From Saccharothrix sp. HUAS TT1 (GTDB taxonomy: Bacteria; Actinomycetota; Actinomycetes; Mycobacteriales; Pseudonocardiaceae), in contig NZ_CP160453.1 of the NCBI RefSeq assembly GCF_040744945.1, positions 930,001 to 994,000 of the forward strand: a DNA stretch of 64,000 bases. The letters run 5' to 3'. A program made the translations under genes and the position numbers. This document shows, one piece after another, positions 35,648 to 43,533 of the stretch; positions within the stretch are counted from its first letter, which is position 1; the number at the start of each line of letters is the position of its first letter. The notes beneath the pieces are model-generated. The model was not told where the DNA came from. It ran no database searches and was given only the letters and a program-made list of their open reading frames with translations.

Positions 35648-36115
35648 TCAGCGCGCGTCAGCGGCGCGGACCAGGCAGAACGTGACGACGGGCTCGGGGT
35701 AGGTCAGCTTCTGGCCGTTCTCGCACTCCCCCGGCTCCGGCGCGGCGCTGACCACCCGGATCGCCTGCTCGGCGGCGCAGTCGACCTTCTTCATCCCGGC
35801 GCCCCGGTCGCCCAGGTAGCACGCGCCCGGGACGAAGTTGGGGATCAGGCACAGCGTGGCCGTCCGGGTGAAGACGGTGTACGGCGCGCCGCCCCTGGGG
35901 CACTGCGAGGCGTCGTCCACGACCTTGGCCACCCGCACGTTGGCCTGCTCGGACGCGCAGTCGAGCGCCCGGTACCTGGCGCCCTCGGGCACCCGCTCGA
36001 TGCTCGCGCAGACCCCGGGCTCGGGCCCGTCGGGGCCGCCGCCGACCAGCGTGACCGCGAACGCGCCCGCGACCACCACGGCGACCGCGCCGACACCCCA
36101 CCTGATCTTCCGCAT
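35648..36115 (-). CDS. LppU/SCO3897-like membrane protein, paralogue 2
   Basis: A 155-residue compact paralogue: an N-terminal anchor (MRKIRWGVGAVAVVVAGAFAVTLV) followed by the Cys-patterned domain (GVCASIERV, LDCASEQANVRVAKVV, SQCPRGGAPYTVF, LCLIPNFVPGACYLG, VDCAAEQAIRVV, GECENGQKLTYPEPVVTFCLV). It lacks the proline-rich tail of its neighbours. ATG 36115 chosen; an ATG six codons upstream is possible; no clear RBS for either. Confidence 0.8.
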   Translation of the reverse strand: MRKIRWGVGAVAVVVAGAFAVTLVGGGPDGPEPGVCASIERVPEGARYRALDCASEQANVRVAKVVDDASQCPRGGAPYTVFTRTATLCLIPNFVPGACYLGDRGAGMKKVDCAAEQAIRVVSAAPEPGECENGQKLTYPEPVVTFCLVRAADAR

Positions 36116-36171
36116 GGAACAGGGCATCGGCACGGCCGCGCGCGTGGTTGAGCCGGTTCACCCGGCAGGGT

Positions 36172-37350
36172 TCACATCTCGGCGGGCGCGAGGCAGAACG
36201 TGACGGCCGGCTCCGGGTAGGCCATGCCGGCGCCGTCCGGGCACGCCTCCAGGTCGGTCGAGCCCTGGACGACCTTGGTGACCTTGAAGGTCTCGGGGCC
36301 GACGCAGTCGGTCTTGACGAACTCGGTGGTGCCGTCGTCGGGCTTGTAGCAGGCACCCTCGGACAAGTTCGGCAGCAGGCAGAGCTTGTAGCCGTCGCCA
36401 TCGCCGTCATCGATGCTGCCGACCGGGGGGAACTCGGTGTACAGGCCCTCTTCGGGGCAGGTGGCGTCGGTCGCGTCGAGGACCTTGCCGACCTGGTAAA
36501 CGGCCTTGGCGTCGGAGCAGTCGAGGGTTTCGACGTCGGCCCGGTCGTCGGTCTCGGCGGAAACGCTCACGCAGTCACCCGCCTCGGCTTTGGCGGAACC
36601 ACTGGTGAGGCGGTACACGCCGTAGACCACGACGGCGATCAGCAGCACCACCAGGACGCCGATGAGGATCTTCCGCCCGTTGCCGCTCGACCCGCCCCCG
36701 GCCGGGACGGCGCCGGACTGCTCGCCGGGAGCGGCGAACCCGGAGACCGGCACGCCGGCGCCAGGAGCACCGGTGGACGCAGCACCGGCAGCACCGGCAG
36801 AGGCAGCGCCAGCGGAGGCGGCGCCAGCGCCGGCGCCGGTCGTCGCGGGGCCGGTCGTCGCGGGGCCGGTCGTCGCGGGGCCGGTCGTCGCGGGGCCGGT
36901 CGTCGCGGGGCCGGTCGTCGCGGGGCCGGTGGAAGCAGGACCGGCAGCGGCAGCACCGGCAGCACCGGTGGTCGCGGGGCCGGTGGTCGGCTCGGCCGCG
37001 GCGGGCGCGTCGGAGGCCGGTTCGGCGGCGGAGGAGGCCACGGGGTCCGCGGACGGGGCCGGGCGGGCGCCCGGCACGGCGGTCGGACCGGCGGGCGTGA
37101 CGGGCTCGTTGCCCGCCACCGGCTGGTCACGCGCGCCGGCGCCCGGTTCCGGGGTGGCGCCGGGCTCGGCGACACCGGAGTCGGAGCCGAGGCCGGTCGA
37201 CGTCGGGCTGGAGAGCTCGCGCTCCTCGGCGGACGCGGCGGCTTCCCGGGACGCCTCGATGCGCCTCGCGTCGGCGGGCGGCACGTCGGGGCGGGCGCCG
37301 GCGGCGCCGGTCGGCGCGTCGTCGTCTGGTCGGCTGGGCTCGTTGCTCAT
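36172..37350 (-). CDS. LppU/SCO3897-like membrane protein, paralogue 3, with GPATT repeats
   Basis: A 392-residue paralogue with a very long (about 225 residues) Ala/Pro/Thr/Gly/Glu-rich cytoplasmic tail containing six exact GPATT repeats, then a membrane helix (ILIGVLVVLLIAVVVYGVY) and the Cys-patterned outer domain (GDCVSVSAET, LDCSDAKAVYQVGKVLD, ATCPEEGLYTEF, LCLLPNLSEGACY, TDCVGPETFKVTKVV, EACPDG, VTFCLAPAEM). The ATG at 37350 has GAGG six bases upstream. Transcribed after paralogue 4, across a hairpin. Confidence 0.82.
   Translation of the reverse strand: MSNEPSRPDDDAPTGAAGARPDVPPADARRIEASREAAASAEERELSSPTSTGLGSDSGVAEPGATPEPGAGARDQPVAGNEPVTPAGPTAVPGARPAPSADPVASSAAEPASDAPAAAEPTTGPATTGAAGAAAAGPASTGPATTGPATTGPATTGPATTGPATTGPATTGAGAGAASAGAASAGAAGAASTGAPGAGVPVSGFAAPGEQSGAVPAGGGSSGNGRKILIGVLVVLLIAVVVYGVYRLTSGSAKAEAGDCVSVSAETDDRADVETLDCSDAKAVYQVGKVLDATDATCPEEGLYTEFPPVGSIDDGDGDGYKLCLLPNLSEGACYKPDDGTTEFVKTDCVGPETFKVTKVVQGSTDLEACPDGAGMAYPEPAVTFCLAPAEM
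36841..36930. repeat. Six exact 15-bp tandem repeats (GPATT) in paralogue 3
   Basis: CGTCGCGGGGCCGGT is repeated six times without a mismatch, encoding GPATT units on the minus strand. Unit length keeps frame. Perfect identity points to recent expansion, so copy number probably varies between strains. Confidence 0.95.
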
Positions 37351-37367
37351 GATCATCCTCGCTGGAC

Positions 37368-37407
37368 GGGGCGCGTGACGTCCTCAGAAGGTAGCGTCAC
37401 GCGCCCC
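37368..37407 (-). terminator. GC-rich hairpin between two LppU-like genes
   Basis: GGGGCGCGTGACG (37368-37380) and CGTCACGCGCCCC (37395-37407) are an exact 13-bp inverted repeat with a 14-nt loop. It lies 10 bp after the stop of paralogue 4 and 18 bp before the start of paralogue 3, with no U-tract. It may be a terminator, attenuator or RNA-stabilising stem. Confidence 0.6.
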
Positions 37408-37417
37408 GCGAGGTGGA

Positions 37418-38038
37418 TCAGGCGTCCTCGGCGGGCGCGAAGCAGAAGGTCGTCTTCGGCTCGGCGTAGGTCAGCGGCACGGCGTCGACGCAGGCGCTCT
37501 CGTCCGCGCTGCCCTTGACCAGCTTGACCAGCTTGAACACGCCGGACTGGCCGCAGTCGACGGGCGGGTAGCCCATCTGCGTCGAGGTGGTGTCCACGTC
37601 GTAGCAGTTGCCCTCGACCAGGTTCGGCACCAGGCACAGCTTCGAGTCCGGGCCGCGGCGGGCGGTCTCGGTGTACTGGTCGTAGTTGTCGCCGCACGAC
37701 TCGGACAGCGAGCCGAGCACCTTGCCGATGGTGTAGTTCGCCTCGGGGGCGCCGCAGTCGACGGTCTTGAACTCGGGCTCGCTGCTGGTGCCGGTCAGGC
37801 TGGCGCACTCGCCCGCCTTGGACTGGGCCGCGTCACTGGTGAAGTAGTTGATCCCGTAGATCACGACGCCCGCCACCACGAGACCGATCACCGCCGTGAG
37901 GATGCGCGCGACGACGCTCTTCTTCTTCGGCGGCTGGGGAACCTGCTGGGGCTGCGGCGCGTTCTGGTACTGCGGGGCGCCCTGGTACTGGGGGCCGTTC
38001 TGGTACTGCGGTGCGGACGCGGGCATGTCCGTGCTCAT
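37418..38038 (-). CDS. LppU/SCO3897-like membrane protein, paralogue 4
   Basis: A 206-residue paralogue: a short Gln/Tyr/Pro tail with QYQNxPQYQ repeats (residues 9-35), KKKS, one membrane helix (ILTAVIGLVVAGVVIYGINYF), and the Cys-patterned domain (GECASL, VDCGAPEANYTIGKVLG, ESCGDNYDQYTE, LCLVPNLVEGNCYDV, VDCGQSGVFKLVKLV, SACVDAVPLTYAEPKTTFCFA). ATG start with AAGG six bases upstream. Probably first gene of the paralogue cluster. Confidence 0.84.
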   Translation of the reverse strand: MSTDMPASAPQYQNGPQYQGAPQYQNAPQPQQVPQPPKKKSVVARILTAVIGLVVAGVVIYGINYFTSDAAQSKAGECASLTGTSSEPEFKTVDCGAPEANYTIGKVLGSLSESCGDNYDQYTETARRGPDSKLCLVPNLVEGNCYDVDTTSTQMGYPPVDCGQSGVFKLVKLVKGSADESACVDAVPLTYAEPKTTFCFAPAEDA

Positions 38039-38249
38039 GATGACCTTCGTTCATCCGGGAAGCCCCTGTACGTCCGCGCGTAGGGTCGCGAGGTGGGGCG
38101 GACGGAAGCTACCGACTGCGCCACCCGGGCGTACGCGGCTTTATCGAACCGAGTCCGTAAGCGCTGGGTGCGCGGTCGCGCACCGTCCGCTACCGACTTG
38201 CACGCGGTATGCACACTTGAGGGACACCAAGCGACAGGAGTGCGCGCCA

Positions 38250-39911
38250 GTGACCGACGGCCCTTTGATCGTCCAGTCGGACAAGACCCTGCTGCTGGAG
38301 GTCGAGCACCCGCTGTCGGACGAGGCGCGCACCTCCATCGCGCCGTTCGCCGAGCTGGAACGCGCCCCCGAGCACGTGCACACCTACCGGATCACGCCGC
38401 TGGCGCTGTGGAACGCGCGGGCCGCGGGCCACGACGCCGAGCAGGTGGTCGACGCGCTGGTCCGGTTCTCCCGCTACCCGGTGCCGCAGCCGCTGCTGGT
38501 GGACGTGGTCGACACGATGGGCCGGTTCGGCCGGCTCCAGCTGGCCAACCACCCGGCGCACGGCCTGGTGCTGAACTCGCTGGACCGCGCGGTGCTGGAG
38601 GAGGTGCTGCGGCACAAGAAGGTCAAGCCGATGCTGGGCGCGCGGGTGGACGACGACACGGTCGTCGTGCACCCCAGCGAGCGCGGTCGGCTCAAGCAGC
38701 TGCTGCTCAAGATCGGCTGGCCCGCCGAGGACCTGGCCGGGTACGTGGACGGCGAGGCGCACCCGATCGACCTGGTCGAGGACGGCTGGCAGCTGCGCGA
38801 CTACCAGCGGCTGGCCGCGCGGGCGTTCCGGGCGGGCGGCTCGGGCGTGGTGGTGCTGCCGTGCGGCGCGGGCAAGACGCTGGTCGGCGCGGCGGCGATG
38901 GCCGAGGCGGGCGCGACCACGCTGATCCTGGTGACGAACACCGTCGCGGGCAGGCAGTGGAAGCGCGAGCTGGTCGCACGGACGTCGTTGACCGAGGACG
39001 AGATCGGCGAGTACTCGGGTGAGCGCAAGGAGATCCGGCCGGTCACCATCGCCACCTACCAGGTGATCACCCGCAAGTCGAAGGGCGAGTACAAGCACCT
39101 GGAGCTGTTCGACTCGCGGGACTGGGGCCTGATCGTCTACGACGAGGTGCACCTGCTGCCCGCGCCGGTGTTCCGGATGACCGCCGACCTGCAGTCGCGG
39201 CGCCGGCTCGGCCTCACCGCGACCCTGGTGCGCGAGGACGGCCAGGAGGGCGACGTGTTCTCGCTGATCGGGCCGAAGCGGTACGACGTCCCGTGGCGGG
39301 ACATCGAGGCGCAGGGCTGGATCGCGCCCGCCGAGTGCACCGAGGTGCGGGTGACGCTGACCGACGCCGAGCGGCTGGAGTACGCGACCGCCGAGCCGGA
39401 GGAGCGGTACAAGCTGTGCTCGACGGCGCGGACGAAGCTGCCGGTGGTGCGGGCGGTCCTGGACCGGCACCCCGGTGAGCCGGCGCTGGTGATCGGGGCG
39501 TACCTGGACCAGCTGGAATCGCTGGGCGAGGCGTTGGACGCGCCGGTGATCCAGGGGTCGACGAAGAACAAGGAGCGCGAGGCCCTGTTCGACCGGTTCC
39601 GGCGCGGCGAGCTGCGGACGCTGGTGGTGTCGAAGGTGGCGAACTTCTCGATCGACCTGCCCGAGGCGTCGGTGGCGGTGCAGGTGTCGGGCACGTTCGG
39701 GTCGCGGCAGGAGGAGGCGCAGCGGCTGGGCAGGTTGTTGCGGCCCAAGGGCGACGGGCGGCAGGCGCACTTCTACTCGGTGGTGTCGCGGGACACGTTG
39801 GACACCGACTACGCGGCGCACCGGCAGCGGTTCCTGGCGGAGCAGGGGTACGCGTACCGGATCGTGGACGCGGACGACCTGCTCGGGCCCGAGCTGCCCG
39901 AGGTCGGCTGA
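38250..39911 (+). CDS. DNA repair helicase XPB
   Basis: A superfamily 2 helicase of 553 residues. It has an N-terminal damage-recognition-like domain (residues 1-175), Walker A PCGAGKT (204-210), DEVH Walker B (IVYDEVHLLP), the motif III segment RRRLGLTATLVREDGQEGD that includes the XPB-specific RED element, and a C-terminal helicase lobe with GSRQEEAQRLGRLLRPKGDG (motif VI, arginine finger). The size and domain order match mycobacterial/archaeal XPB. GTG start 38250 with AGGAG upstream. The usual neighbour (helicase-associated protein) is at 25.7-28 kb. Likely acts in nucleotide excision or transcription-coupled repair. Confidence 0.95.
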   Translation: MTDGPLIVQSDKTLLLEVEHPLSDEARTSIAPFAELERAPEHVHTYRITPLALWNARAAGHDAEQVVDALVRFSRYPVPQPLLVDVVDTMGRFGRLQLANHPAHGLVLNSLDRAVLEEVLRHKKVKPMLGARVDDDTVVVHPSERGRLKQLLLKIGWPAEDLAGYVDGEAHPIDLVEDGWQLRDYQRLAARAFRAGGSGVVVLPCGAGKTLVGAAAMAEAGATTLILVTNTVAGRQWKRELVARTSLTEDEIGEYSGERKEIRPVTIATYQVITRKSKGEYKHLELFDSRDWGLIVYDEVHLLPAPVFRMTADLQSRRRLGLTATLVREDGQEGDVFSLIGPKRYDVPWRDIEAQGWIAPAECTEVRVTLTDAERLEYATAEPEERYKLCSTARTKLPVVRAVLDRHPGEPALVIGAYLDQLESLGEALDAPVIQGSTKNKEREALFDRFRRGELRTLVVSKVANFSIDLPEASVAVQVSGTFGSRQEEAQRLGRLLRPKGDGRQAHFYSVVSRDTLDTDYAAHRQRFLAEQGYAYRIVDADDLLGPELPEVG

Positions 39912-39947
39912 GCGGTCGGCCGGGTGGGCGCGCTCTAGGCTGGCCCG

Positions 39948-40898
39948 GTGCTGGTCTACTCGATCCCGATGCGCAACCGGTTCCGCGGCATCGCGGTGCG
40001 CGAGGGCGTGCTGCTGGAGGGGCCCGCCGGGTGGGGCGAGTTCTGCGCGTTCCTCGACTACTCGGACGAGGAGTGCGCGCCGTGGCTGGCGTGCGCGCTG
40101 GAGGCCGCGAACGACGGCTGGCCCGCGCCGGTGCGCTCCAGCGTGCCGGTCAACTGCACGGTCCCCGTCGTGTCGCCGGAACGCGCGCACGAGATCGTCG
40201 CCCGGTCCGGCTGCGCCACGGCGAAGGTGAAGGTCGCCGACCCCGGCACGCCGTTGGGTGACGACCTGGCGCGGGTCGAGGCGGTGCGTGACGCCCTGGG
40301 TCCGTCGGGCGCGATCCGGGTGGACGCGAACACGGCGTGGGACGTGGACACGGCGGTCCGGGCGATCCGCGAGCTGGAGCGGGCGGCGGGCGGGCTGGAG
40401 TACGTCGAGCAGCCGTGCCCGTCGGTCGAGGAGCTGGCGGCCGTGCGGCGGCGGGTCGACGTGCGGATCGCGGCGGACGAGTCGATCCGGCGGGCCGAGG
40501 ACCCGTTGCGGGTCGCGGTGGCCGGCGCGGCGGACGTGGCGGTGATCAAGGTCGCGCCGCTGGGCGGGGTGCGGCGGGCGCTGGCGGTGGCGGAGGCGTG
40601 CGGGCTGCCGTGCGTGGTGTCGTCGGCGGTGGAGACGTCGGTCGGGATGGCCGCCGGGCTGGCGCTGGCGGGCGCGCTGCCCGAACTGGACTTCGCCTGC
40701 GGCCTGGGCACCCTCGCGCTCCTGGACGGCGACGTGGCCACCGACTCGCTGCTTCCGGTGGACGGCCGGCTCCCGGTCCCCGCGCACCCCCCGACGCCGG
40801 ACCGGTTCCCCGACTTCGCCGCCGACGACGCCACGACGGCCCGCTGGCTGTCCCGGCTGGACCGGGTCCGGGGGCGCGTTCCGGGACTCGAACGCTGA
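39948..40898 (+). CDS. menC: o-Succinylbenzoate synthase MenC
   Basis: An enolase-superfamily enzyme of 316 residues that dehydrates SHCHC to o-succinylbenzoate in menaquinone synthesis. The catalytic lysine motif is AKVKV (K93/K95), metal ligands lie in RVDANTAWD, LEYVEQPC and RIAADES, and the second lysine in VAVIKVAPLGGV. The short form is typical of actinobacterial MenC. GTG start 36 bp after the XPB stop. No other men gene is in the window. Confidence 0.93.
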   Translation: MLVYSIPMRNRFRGIAVREGVLLEGPAGWGEFCAFLDYSDEECAPWLACALEAANDGWPAPVRSSVPVNCTVPVVSPERAHEIVARSGCATAKVKVADPGTPLGDDLARVEAVRDALGPSGAIRVDANTAWDVDTAVRAIRELERAAGGLEYVEQPCPSVEELAAVRRRVDVRIAADESIRRAEDPLRVAVAGAADVAVIKVAPLGGVRRALAVAEACGLPCVVSSAVETSVGMAAGLALAGALPELDFACGLGTLALLDGDVATDSLLPVDGRLPVPAHPPTPDRFPDFAADDATTARWLSRLDRVRGRVPGLER

Positions 40899-40958
40899 AC
40901 TCGGGGGTCCTGGGGGTTCGACACGCGGGACGCGGGTGTTCGACTCGCCCGGACCTTC

Positions 40959-42059
40959 TCAGGGGTGGGCGATGGCCGCGCCGAGGCTGCGGACGACGCC
41001 GTCGGTGCGGGTCAGCGCCTCGGTGCGGCGCGGGGTGGCGGGGACGCGGGTCAGGTCGACGACCCGGATCGGCGGGCCGAACTCGATCAGCGTCGGCACG
41101 TAGGACGCCTCCCGCACGGCCCACCCGGTCGGTCCCTTCACGAACTTGAACCGGGTGACGATGCCCTCCTCGGTGATCCCCTGCGGCTCGGAGTGGCGGG
41201 CCACCTCGTTGCCCATGCCGTAGACGACCCACTTGTCGCCGATCCGCTCGATCGGCTGCACGGCGTGCACGTGCGTGCCGATGATCAGGTCGACGGCCGG
41301 GTCGGCCAGCAGGGCCTGGGCCATCTCGCGCTGCTGCGGCGTGGCCTCGTGCCGGTACTCCTCGCCCCAGTGCAGGCTCGCCACCACGACCTCGGCGCCG
41401 GCCGCCTTCGCCGCGCGGGCGGCCGCCAGCACGCCCTCGGTGGACAGCTGGTTGGCCACCCACGGCTGCGGCAGCGGGATGCCGTTGAACCCGTAGGTGA
41501 ACGCGACGTGCCCGACCTTCACCCCGCCGACGTCCAGCAGCAGCGGTGTCGCGGACTCCTCGGGCGAGCGGAACGAGCCGGTGTGCTTCAGCCCGGCGGC
41601 GTCCAGCACGTCGAGGGTGGTCCTGATCGCGGGCGAACCGCGGTCGAGGGTGTGGTTGGACGAGGTGGAGCAGCTGTCGTAGCCGATCTCCTTCAACGCC
41701 GACGCGACCTCAGGCGGCGCGCTGAACGCCGGGTAGCCGTAGGTCGGCGCGCCGGGCGCGGACAGCGGCGTCTCCAGGTGGCAGATCGACACGTCGGCGT
41801 CGATCGCCTCGCGCAGGCCCTCCAGCAGCGGCACGAAGTTGCGCGCGCCGTCGGCGTCGGCCTGCTCGGTCAGCGCCGGGTGGACCAGGATGTCGCCGCC
41901 CGCGGCCAGCGTGAACGACGGCGGCTCGGGGGCCGCGGACGTGGTGGTGGCGGTCGGCTGCCGGGCCGAGGTGAGCACCACCGGCGACCCGGTGCAGCCG
42001 ACGAGCAGGCCGAGGCAGGCGACCAGCCCGAGGACCGGCCGCCCGCCGCGCCCGTTCAG
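40959..42059 (-). CDS. CapA-like metallophosphatase-fold lipoprotein
   Basis: The conserved part is a CapA (poly-gamma-glutamate synthesis) calcineurin-like fold: FTLAAGGDILVHPALTEQA, VSICHLETPLSA, SSNHTLDRG, VVVASLHWGEEY, DLIIGTHVHAVQP. The nearest conventional start (GTG 41981) gives a protein that begins in a Thr-rich linker. Reading back in frame reveals RPVLGLVACLGLLVGC, a lipoprotein signal peptide, reached only from a CTG at 42057-42059 that overlaps the CoxG stop by 4 bp (CTGA). I therefore propose the CTG start (366 aa). It ends the cox-like operon; a link to that enzyme's function is not evident. Confidence 0.78.
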   Translation of the reverse strand: MNGRGGRPVLGLVACLGLLVGCTGSPVVLTSARQPTATTTSAAPEPPSFTLAAGGDILVHPALTEQADADGARNFVPLLEGLREAIDADVSICHLETPLSAPGAPTYGYPAFSAPPEVASALKEIGYDSCSTSSNHTLDRGSPAIRTTLDVLDAAGLKHTGSFRSPEESATPLLLDVGGVKVGHVAFTYGFNGIPLPQPWVANQLSTEGVLAAARAAKAAGAEVVVASLHWGEEYRHEATPQQREMAQALLADPAVDLIIGTHVHAVQPIERIGDKWVVYGMGNEVARHSEPQGITEEGIVTRFKFVKGPTGWAVREASYVPTLIEFGPPIRVVDLTRVPATPRRTEALTRTDGVVRSLGAAIAHP

Positions 42060-42682
42060 CGCCGCCGCCCGCGGAGCCCGCGCACCAGCAGCACGACCAG
42101 CAGCAGCCCGGCCACGACCGGCAGCACCCGCTTGAGCACGGGCGCGCCCGCGGTCCCGATCAGGTCGATCGGCTCGTCCGGCACGGCGCGCAGCGGCGGC
42201 CGCCCGTCGGTTGGCGAAGCAGTCACCTCCTCAGCTTCCGCCGGCGCGAGCCGCGTCGCCAGGCATTCGGCGAACTCGCCGATGAGCCGGCCGCTGACCT
42301 CGCTGATCAGCCCCCGGCCGAACTGGGCCGGTCGGCCGGTGACGTTCAGGTCCGTGACCACGGACACCTCGGTGCCGCCGGCCGCGGCCGTCAGCGCCAC
42401 GGACACGGTCGCGGACGCCGTGCCGTTGCCCCTGGTGTCCTTGCCGGACGCCTTGAGCACGGCCGCGCGCACCCGCTCGTCGACCGACGTGAACTCGCCG
42501 GTCCCCTTGTAGAGCAGGGTGACGGGCCCGAGCTTGACCTTGACGGTGCCGGTGAACGCCCGCCCGTCGACCCCGGTGAGGGTGGCGCCCGGCATGCACG
42601 GCGCCACCTTCTCCGGGTCGAGCAGCGCCGCCCACACGTCCGGCACGGGCGCGGGGACGGTGAACCGGTGTTCGAGCTTCAT
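42056..42682 (-). CDS. CoxG-like SRPBCC protein with C-terminal membrane anchor
   Basis: A 208-residue START/SRPBCC-fold protein of the carbon monoxide dehydrogenase subunit G type (MKLEHRFTVPAPVPDVWAALLDPEKVAPCMPGA at the start). A C-terminal helix (RVLPVVAGLLLVVLLVRGLRG) anchors it to the membrane. CoxG recruits CO dehydrogenase to the cytoplasmic membrane in known systems. ATG start overlapping the FAD-subunit stop by 4 bp. Confidence 0.88.
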   Translation of the reverse strand: MKLEHRFTVPAPVPDVWAALLDPEKVAPCMPGATLTGVDGRAFTGTVKVKLGPVTLLYKGTGEFTSVDERVRAAVLKASGKDTRGNGTASATVSVALTAAAGGTEVSVVTDLNVTGRPAQFGRGLISEVSGRLIGEFAECLATRLAPAEAEEVTASPTDGRPPLRAVPDEPIDLIGTAGAPVLKRVLPVVAGLLLVVLLVRGLRGRRR

Positions 42683-43533
42683 GCGCTCACCGCGGCCGTC
42701 ACCGCGCGTTCGGTGAGCACGCGGGCCAGGTGCGACCGGTACTCGGGGTCGGCGTTGGCGTCGGAGGGCGGGTCGGCGCCCTCGGTGGCCCGGGAGGCCG
42801 CGGCGGCGATCACCTCGGCCGTCGCGGGCTGCCCGACCAGCGCCTCCTCCACGCCGAGGGCGCGCACCGGCGTCGGACCCATGTTGGTCAGGCCGACCCG
42901 CGCGTCGGCGATCCGGCCGTCGGCGACCCGCAGCGCGGCGGCCACCGCCACGATCGACCACGCCTGGGCGACCCGGTTGAACTTCTCGTAGCGCGCGCCC
43001 CAGCCGGTCAGCTTGGGCACCCTGACGTGGGTGAGCAGTTCGTCGGGGGCCAGCGCGGTGGTGAAGTAGTCGACGAAGAACTCCGCCGCGGGCACCTCGC
43101 GCGTGCCGCCCGGCCCGACGCACACCATCACCGCGTCCAGCGCCAGCGCGGGCGCGAGCAGGTCGCCCGCCGGGTCGGCGTGGGCCAGCGAGCCGCCGAA
43201 CGTGCCCCGGTGCCGCACCTGCGGGTCGGCGACGGTGTCGGTGGCCAGGCGCAGCAGCCCAGCGTGCTCGCGGACCAGCGGGTCGCGGCGCACCTCGTGG
43301 TGCGTGGTCATGGCGCCGATGCGCAGCGAGTCGCCGTCGTCGCGCACGCCGGTCAGCTCGGTCAGCCGGGACAGGTCGACCACCAGGGTCGGCACGGCCA
43401 GCCGCATCCGCAGCACCGGGATGAGGCTCTGGCCGCCCGCCATCACCTTGGCGTCCTCGCCGCCCGCGGCCAGGGCGCGCACCGCCTCGTCCACCGAGGT
43501 CGGCGCGACGTAGTCGAACGCGGCCGGGATCAC
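42679..43533 (-). CDS. FAD-binding medium subunit (CoxM type) of xanthine dehydrogenase-family enzyme
   Basis: A 284-residue flavoprotein subunit. FAD motifs are AGGQSLIPVLRMRLAVP (residues 32-48) and RHRGTFGGSLAHADPAGD (about 109-126). The C-terminal CODH-FAD domain has KFNRVAQAWSIVAVAAAL. It passes electrons from the iron-sulfur subunit to a quinone or other acceptor. GTG start with 4-bp overlap with the large subunit. Confidence 0.92.
   Translation of the reverse strand: MIPAAFDYVAPTSVDEAVRALAAGGEDAKVMAGGQSLIPVLRMRLAVPTLVVDLSRLTELTGVRDDGDSLRIGAMTTHHEVRRDPLVREHAGLLRLATDTVADPQVRHRGTFGGSLAHADPAGDLLAPALALDAVMVCVGPGGTREVPAAEFFVDYFTTALAPDELLTHVRVPKLTGWGARYEKFNRVAQAWSIVAVAAALRVADGRIADARVGLTNMGPTPVRALGVEEALVGQPATAEVIAAAASRATEGADPPSDANADPEYRSHLARVLTERAVTAAVSA

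Noticed and set aside
40899..40958. tRNA-like GGTTCGA segments
   Set aside because: GGTTCGAC and GTTCGACTC look like T arms but no acceptor, D or anticodon arms can be built around them.
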